A DNA stretch of 64,000 nucleotides from DASZUK01 sp035547695. Lineage in GTDB: Bacteria > Actinomycetota > Acidimicrobiia > Acidimicrobiales > RAAP-2. How positions within the stretch are numbered: position 1 is the first letter of the stretch; each line of letters opens with the position of its first letter. Below the pieces are notes generated by a model. The model did not search any database and was not told where the DNA came from. It saw only the letters and a list, made by a program, of their open reading frames with translations. Location of the stretch: positions 57,257 to 121,256 of the forward strand of contig DASZUK010000037.1 of the NCBI GenBank assembly GCA_035547695.1, written 5' to 3'. Position numbers and translations under genes: made by a program. Positions 61,804 to 64,000 of this stretch are shown in pieces.

Positions 61804-63012
61804 TCAGGCGGCGGCCGTGGCCGCCGACGGCTGGTAGCCGGCCAGGCGGGCGGCGTTGTCCCGCATGATCAGCCGCACGGTGGCCTCGTCCATCCCGCGC
61901 AGGGCGTTCAGGTAGTCGATCGGGTTGGCCTCGCCCTCGGGGTGGGGGAAGTCCGACCCGAGCAGCACGTGCTCGGCGCCGATCAGGCCCACCAGGTCGT
62001 GGGCGTCGTCCTCCCAGAACGGCGCCACGTAGACGTGCTCCCGGAAGATCTCGCTCGGGATGCCTGTCAGGCCGCGGGACCGGGCCATGCGGGCGGCGTG
62101 GTCCATGTCGGTGAGCAGCGGCCGGACCCACCGGCAGCCGTTCTCCACGCTCAGCACCTTCAGCGTGGGGAACCGGGTGAACAGGTTGCCGAGGACCAGC
62201 GCGGCCATGGTGTCCTGGATGGGCCGGTCGCACAGGCCGAGGTAGTTCTGCAGCGGGGTGTGCTCGAACAGGTTGGCCTCCACCGGCTGGCCCCAGTTGG
62301 CCCCCACCAGCTCGTTGTAGCCGGAGTCACCGATGTGGTAGATGACCGGTACCCCGGCCTCGGCCACCCGGGCCCAGAACGGGTCGAAGTGGGGGTCCGC
62401 CGGGGACCGGCCGTAGGCCGGGCCGGGGTTGAGGTGCACGAACCGGGCCCCGAGGGCGAGCACCCGCTCCACCTCGGCCACCGCCAGGTCGATGTCGGCC
62501 AGGGAGAGCATCGGCACCGCGAAGATCCGGTCCTGGTAGCTGAAGCCCCAGTCCTCCTCCACCCAGCGGTTGAACGACCGCAGGTTGGCGAAGGCCGCCG
62601 CCGGGCCCATCTTGTAGAGGTCGTACTCCAGGCACACCGCCGCGGTGGGCAGGAAGATGGCCGCCTCCACGCCCTGGTCGTCCATCAGGCGGACCCGGGC
62701 GTCGCGGTTCATGTACGCCGGCCAGGACACCCGGGGGGAGATGGTGGGGATCTCGCTGTCGGCGGTGTCGTCGCAGACCATCCCCTTGAACGACCCTGGA
62801 GGGCCGATGGAGTCGCACATCATCACCGGGGTGAACAGGGTGGTGTGGTCCCCGATGTAGGTCCGGCCCAGGCCGTCCTCACCGACCTCGACCCGGACGG
62901 CCTGGTCCTTGAAGGCCGGCTCGATGTGCCGGGTGAAGCAGTCGTACGGCTCGTAGTAGTGGTTGTCGGCGTCGAACAGCCCGTAGTCAAGCTGCGTGTT
63001 CGGCTCGGTCAT
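61804..63012 (-). CDS. amidohydrolase family protein, paralogue B2
   Basis: 402 residues from ATG 63012; a longer frame upstream is low-complexity (Thr-rich) and unlikely to be coding. Contains LFDADNHYYEPYDCFTRHIE, VIYHIGDSGYNELV, SVENGCRW and LGSDFPHPEGEANPIDYLNA, the same segments as paralogue B1 at 55396. Putative metal-dependent hydrolase or decarboxylase with unknown substrate. It is followed by the Dabb-like and frameshifted SDR genes in the same direction and preceded by an ABM gene. Confidence 0.85.
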   Translation of the reverse strand: MTEPNTQLDYGLFDADNHYYEPYDCFTRHIEPAFKDQAVRVEVGEDGLGRTYIGDHTTLFTPVMMCDSIGPPGSFKGMVCDDTADSEIPTISPRVSWPAYMNRDARVRLMDDQGVEAAIFLPTAAVCLEYDLYKMGPAAAFANLRSFNRWVEEDWGFSYQDRIFAVPMLSLADIDLAVAEVERVLALGARFVHLNPGPAYGRSPADPHFDPFWARVAEAGVPVIYHIGDSGYNELVGANWGQPVEANLFEHTPLQNYLGLCDRPIQDTMAALVLGNLFTRFPTLKVLSVENGCRWVRPLLTDMDHAARMARSRGLTGIPSEIFREHVYVAPFWEDDAHDLVGLIGAEHVLLGSDFPHPEGEANPIDYLNALRGMDEATVRLIMRDNAARLAGYQPSAATAAA

Positions 63013-63035
63013 GGCAGTCTCCTCAGTCTTCGAGC

Positions 63036-63062
63036 TCGTCGTGGTCGTCGTGGTCGTCGTGT
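63036..63062. repeat. three tandem copies of TCGTCGTGG
   Basis: A 9 bp unit is repeated three times in the 67 bp between the ABM stop and the B2 start. It supplies the Thr-rich run of the spurious upstream extension of B2. No promoter is visible here, so B2 is probably transcribed from upstream of the ABM gene. Confidence 0.7.
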
Positions 63063-63079
63063 CGTGGTCCGGGGTCGCC

Positions 63080-63421
63080 CTAGTCGCCGATGGCGTTGGG
63101 GCCGATGTCGTGCGGGTCACCCTCCAGGAAGCTGGCCAGGATGGGCCCGTCCAGCACCTTGATGTGGGAGACCTCCTGGACGAACCGCTTGAAGTGGTCG
63201 GCGTTGCGGTGCTCGTCGACCGCGGCCGGGTACCGGTACCGCTCGTAGAAGATGATGGTGCCGCCGTCCACCACGTCGGCGCCCACCGCGTAGTCGATGA
63301 CCCCGGGCTCCTGCCTGGTCAGCCGGACCAGCGGCCCGGCGTGGCGCAGCCATTCGGCCCGCTCGGCCGGGTCCACGACGAGACGGCCGATCACCGTCAT
63401 CTGGGACTCGGAAGGACTCAT
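63080..63421 (-). CDS. antibiotic biosynthesis monooxygenase (ABM)-like protein
   Basis: 113 residues from ATG 63421. MTVIGRLVVDPAERAEWLRH opens with the strand-helix of the ABM/YgiN fold; EPGVIDYAVGADVVDGGTII and FYERYRYPAAVDEHRNADH carry the typical central strands and the conserved Glu/His patch; the rest is a second helix-strand pair. Members oxidise quinols or aromatic intermediates. GGGGAGGGGA lies upstream. It heads the unit ABM-B2-Dabb-SDR. Confidence 0.75.
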   Translation of the reverse strand: MSPSESQMTVIGRLVVDPAERAEWLRHAGPLVRLTRQEPGVIDYAVGADVVDGGTIIFYERYRYPAAVDEHRNADHFKRFVQEVSHIKVLDGPILASFLEGDPHDIGPNAIGD

Positions 63422-63460
63422 CGCGCCCACTCCCCTCCCCGGCGCCGGTACCGGCCTCCG

Positions 63461-63490
63461 GGATATCGTTCTCGCTATTATATATGACCG
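63461..63490. promoter_or_regulatory. AT-rich promoter/operator region with ATATCGT
   Basis: GGATATCGTTCTC is followed by GCTATTATATATGACCG. It contains ATATCGT (63463-63469) and, on the minus strand, TATAAT-like boxes, 40-70 bp before the ABM start. On the other side is the end of the mycofactocin-type SDR, so the region serves the ABM unit. Confidence 0.55.
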
Positions 63491-63522
63491 TTCCCGCCGG
63501 ACAAGGCGCCCGGCGGGGCCGT

Positions 63523-64000
63523 TCAGGTCCGGGCGGTCTGCCCGGCGTCGACCGGGATGGCCAGTCCGGTGACGTACCGGCTCAGGTCCGAAGCCAGCCA
63601 GAGGACCAGCTCGCTGATGTCCCGGGGCTCGAGCCAGTCCGCCGGCAGCAGGTTCATCGACCGGAAGGTCTCGGTGGCGTCCTCCTGGGTCGGGTTCGGG
63701 AGGTCCGGCCGGAAGATCTTGTAGGTGACCGGGTTCATCATCATCTCGGTGTCCACCATGCCCGGGCAGACGCTGTTGACCCGGATGTTGAACTCGGCCA
63801 GCTCGTTGGCCAGGGTCCGCATCAGGCCGTTGACCCCGTGCTTGGCCGCCGTGTACGCCCCCAGGTGCCGGTAGCCCTTGAGGCCGGCGAGGGAGCTGGT
63901 GAAGATCATCGACCCCCCACGCCCGGCCTCGATCATCGCCGGGATGGCCGCCTTGGCGGTGTGCCAGACGCCGCGCAGGTTGACGTCGATCATGTCGTCC
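63523..64000 (-). CDS. mycofactocin-coupled SDR, N-terminus beyond the window
   Basis: Only the C-terminal 159 residues are visible. MIDVNLRGVWHTAKAAIPAM, SSLAGLKGYRHLGAYTAAKH (YTAAK catalytic pair), RVNSVCPGMVDTEMMMNP and VTYKIFRPDLPNPTQEDA identify the mycofactocin-coupled SDR subfamily, in which the last segment is characteristic. RYVTGLAIPVDAG ends the fold. This is a second such enzyme in the catabolic region, about 12 kb from the first. The 5' end lies off the right edge. Confidence 0.88.
   Translation of the reverse strand, partial: DDMIDVNLRGVWHTAKAAIPAMIEAGRGGSMIFTSSLAGLKGYRHLGAYTAAKHGVNGLMRTLANELAEFNIRVNSVCPGMVDTEMMMNPVTYKIFRPDLPNPTQEDATETFRSMNLLPADWLEPRDISELVLWLASDLSRYVTGLAIPVDAGQTART

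Noticed and set aside
63013..63120. Thr-rich N-terminal extension of amidohydrolase B2
   Set aside because: It is encoded by the TCGTCGTGG repeat and overlaps the end of the ABM gene; the paralogue B1 begins at the equivalent of 63012.

Overview
The window is one contiguous stretch of very GC-rich DNA (by eye a little over 70% G+C) from a high-GC Gram-positive bacterium. Actinobacterial markers are a fused CofG/CofH protein (FbiC, coenzyme F420), an actinobacterial Holin-X membrane protein, mycobacterium-like TrmI, two SDRs of the mycofactocin-coupled type, FCD-type GntR and P450/3Fe-4S ferredoxin partners. The free-living, catabolically versatile gene content resembles Acidimicrobiia, but that class-level placement is a guess. 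Many genes start with GTG, overlap their neighbour (ATGA/GTGA), or lack a ribosome binding site and carry a TANNNT box 7-9 nt before the start, as leaderless genes do.

Left third (0-36 kb), central metabolism. A leftward group (TrmI, two small proteins, Holin-X) diverges from a pentose-phosphate operon tkt-tal-gnd-zwf-pgl that runs on into fbiC and a LOG-family gene. Next come a fatty acyl-CoA ligase diverging from a secreted transglycosylase/NlpC hydrolase, an RsbW-like ATPase, pgi, a frameshifted FMN reductase, a two-gene lower-GC pair, the glutamate synthase operon gltB-gltD, thiO-thiS, a patatin-like protein, acs-corA, an MFS exporter and enoyl-CoA hydratase-acetoacetyl-CoA synthetase.

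Middle (36-42.6 kb). A Dabb protein and a LolD/FtsX-type ABC exporter pair are followed by a clearly different, lower-GC segment bounded by an intact tRNA-Pro(GGG) and a 57-58 bp copy of its 3' end. This looks like the decayed remnant of an element that integrated into the tRNA gene; it holds broken frames, a tiny zinc-ribbon protein and a lipoprotein, and no recognisable integrase.

Right third (42.7-64 kb), an accessory catabolic region: four amidohydrolase_2 proteins in two paralogous pairs, a DUF6282-like putative hydrolase, seven SDRs (two lacking the usual catalytic Tyr/Lys, two mycofactocin-type, one frameshifted), a P450 with its ferredoxin, an SMP-30 lactonase, two aldo/keto reductases, a VOC protein, small ferredoxin-like-fold proteins (Dabb, ABM), an SRPBCC protein and a GntR regulator. 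An AT-rich element with core ATATCGT/ACGATAT lies in at least five of its promoter regions and in that of the enoyl-CoA hydratase operon at 36 kb, suggesting one regulon. The substrate cannot be read from the sequence.

Two small-scale patterns recur: short direct or tandem repeats containing or touching stop codons, and short leader reading frames ending in a CC-ATGA overlap with tal and pgl.
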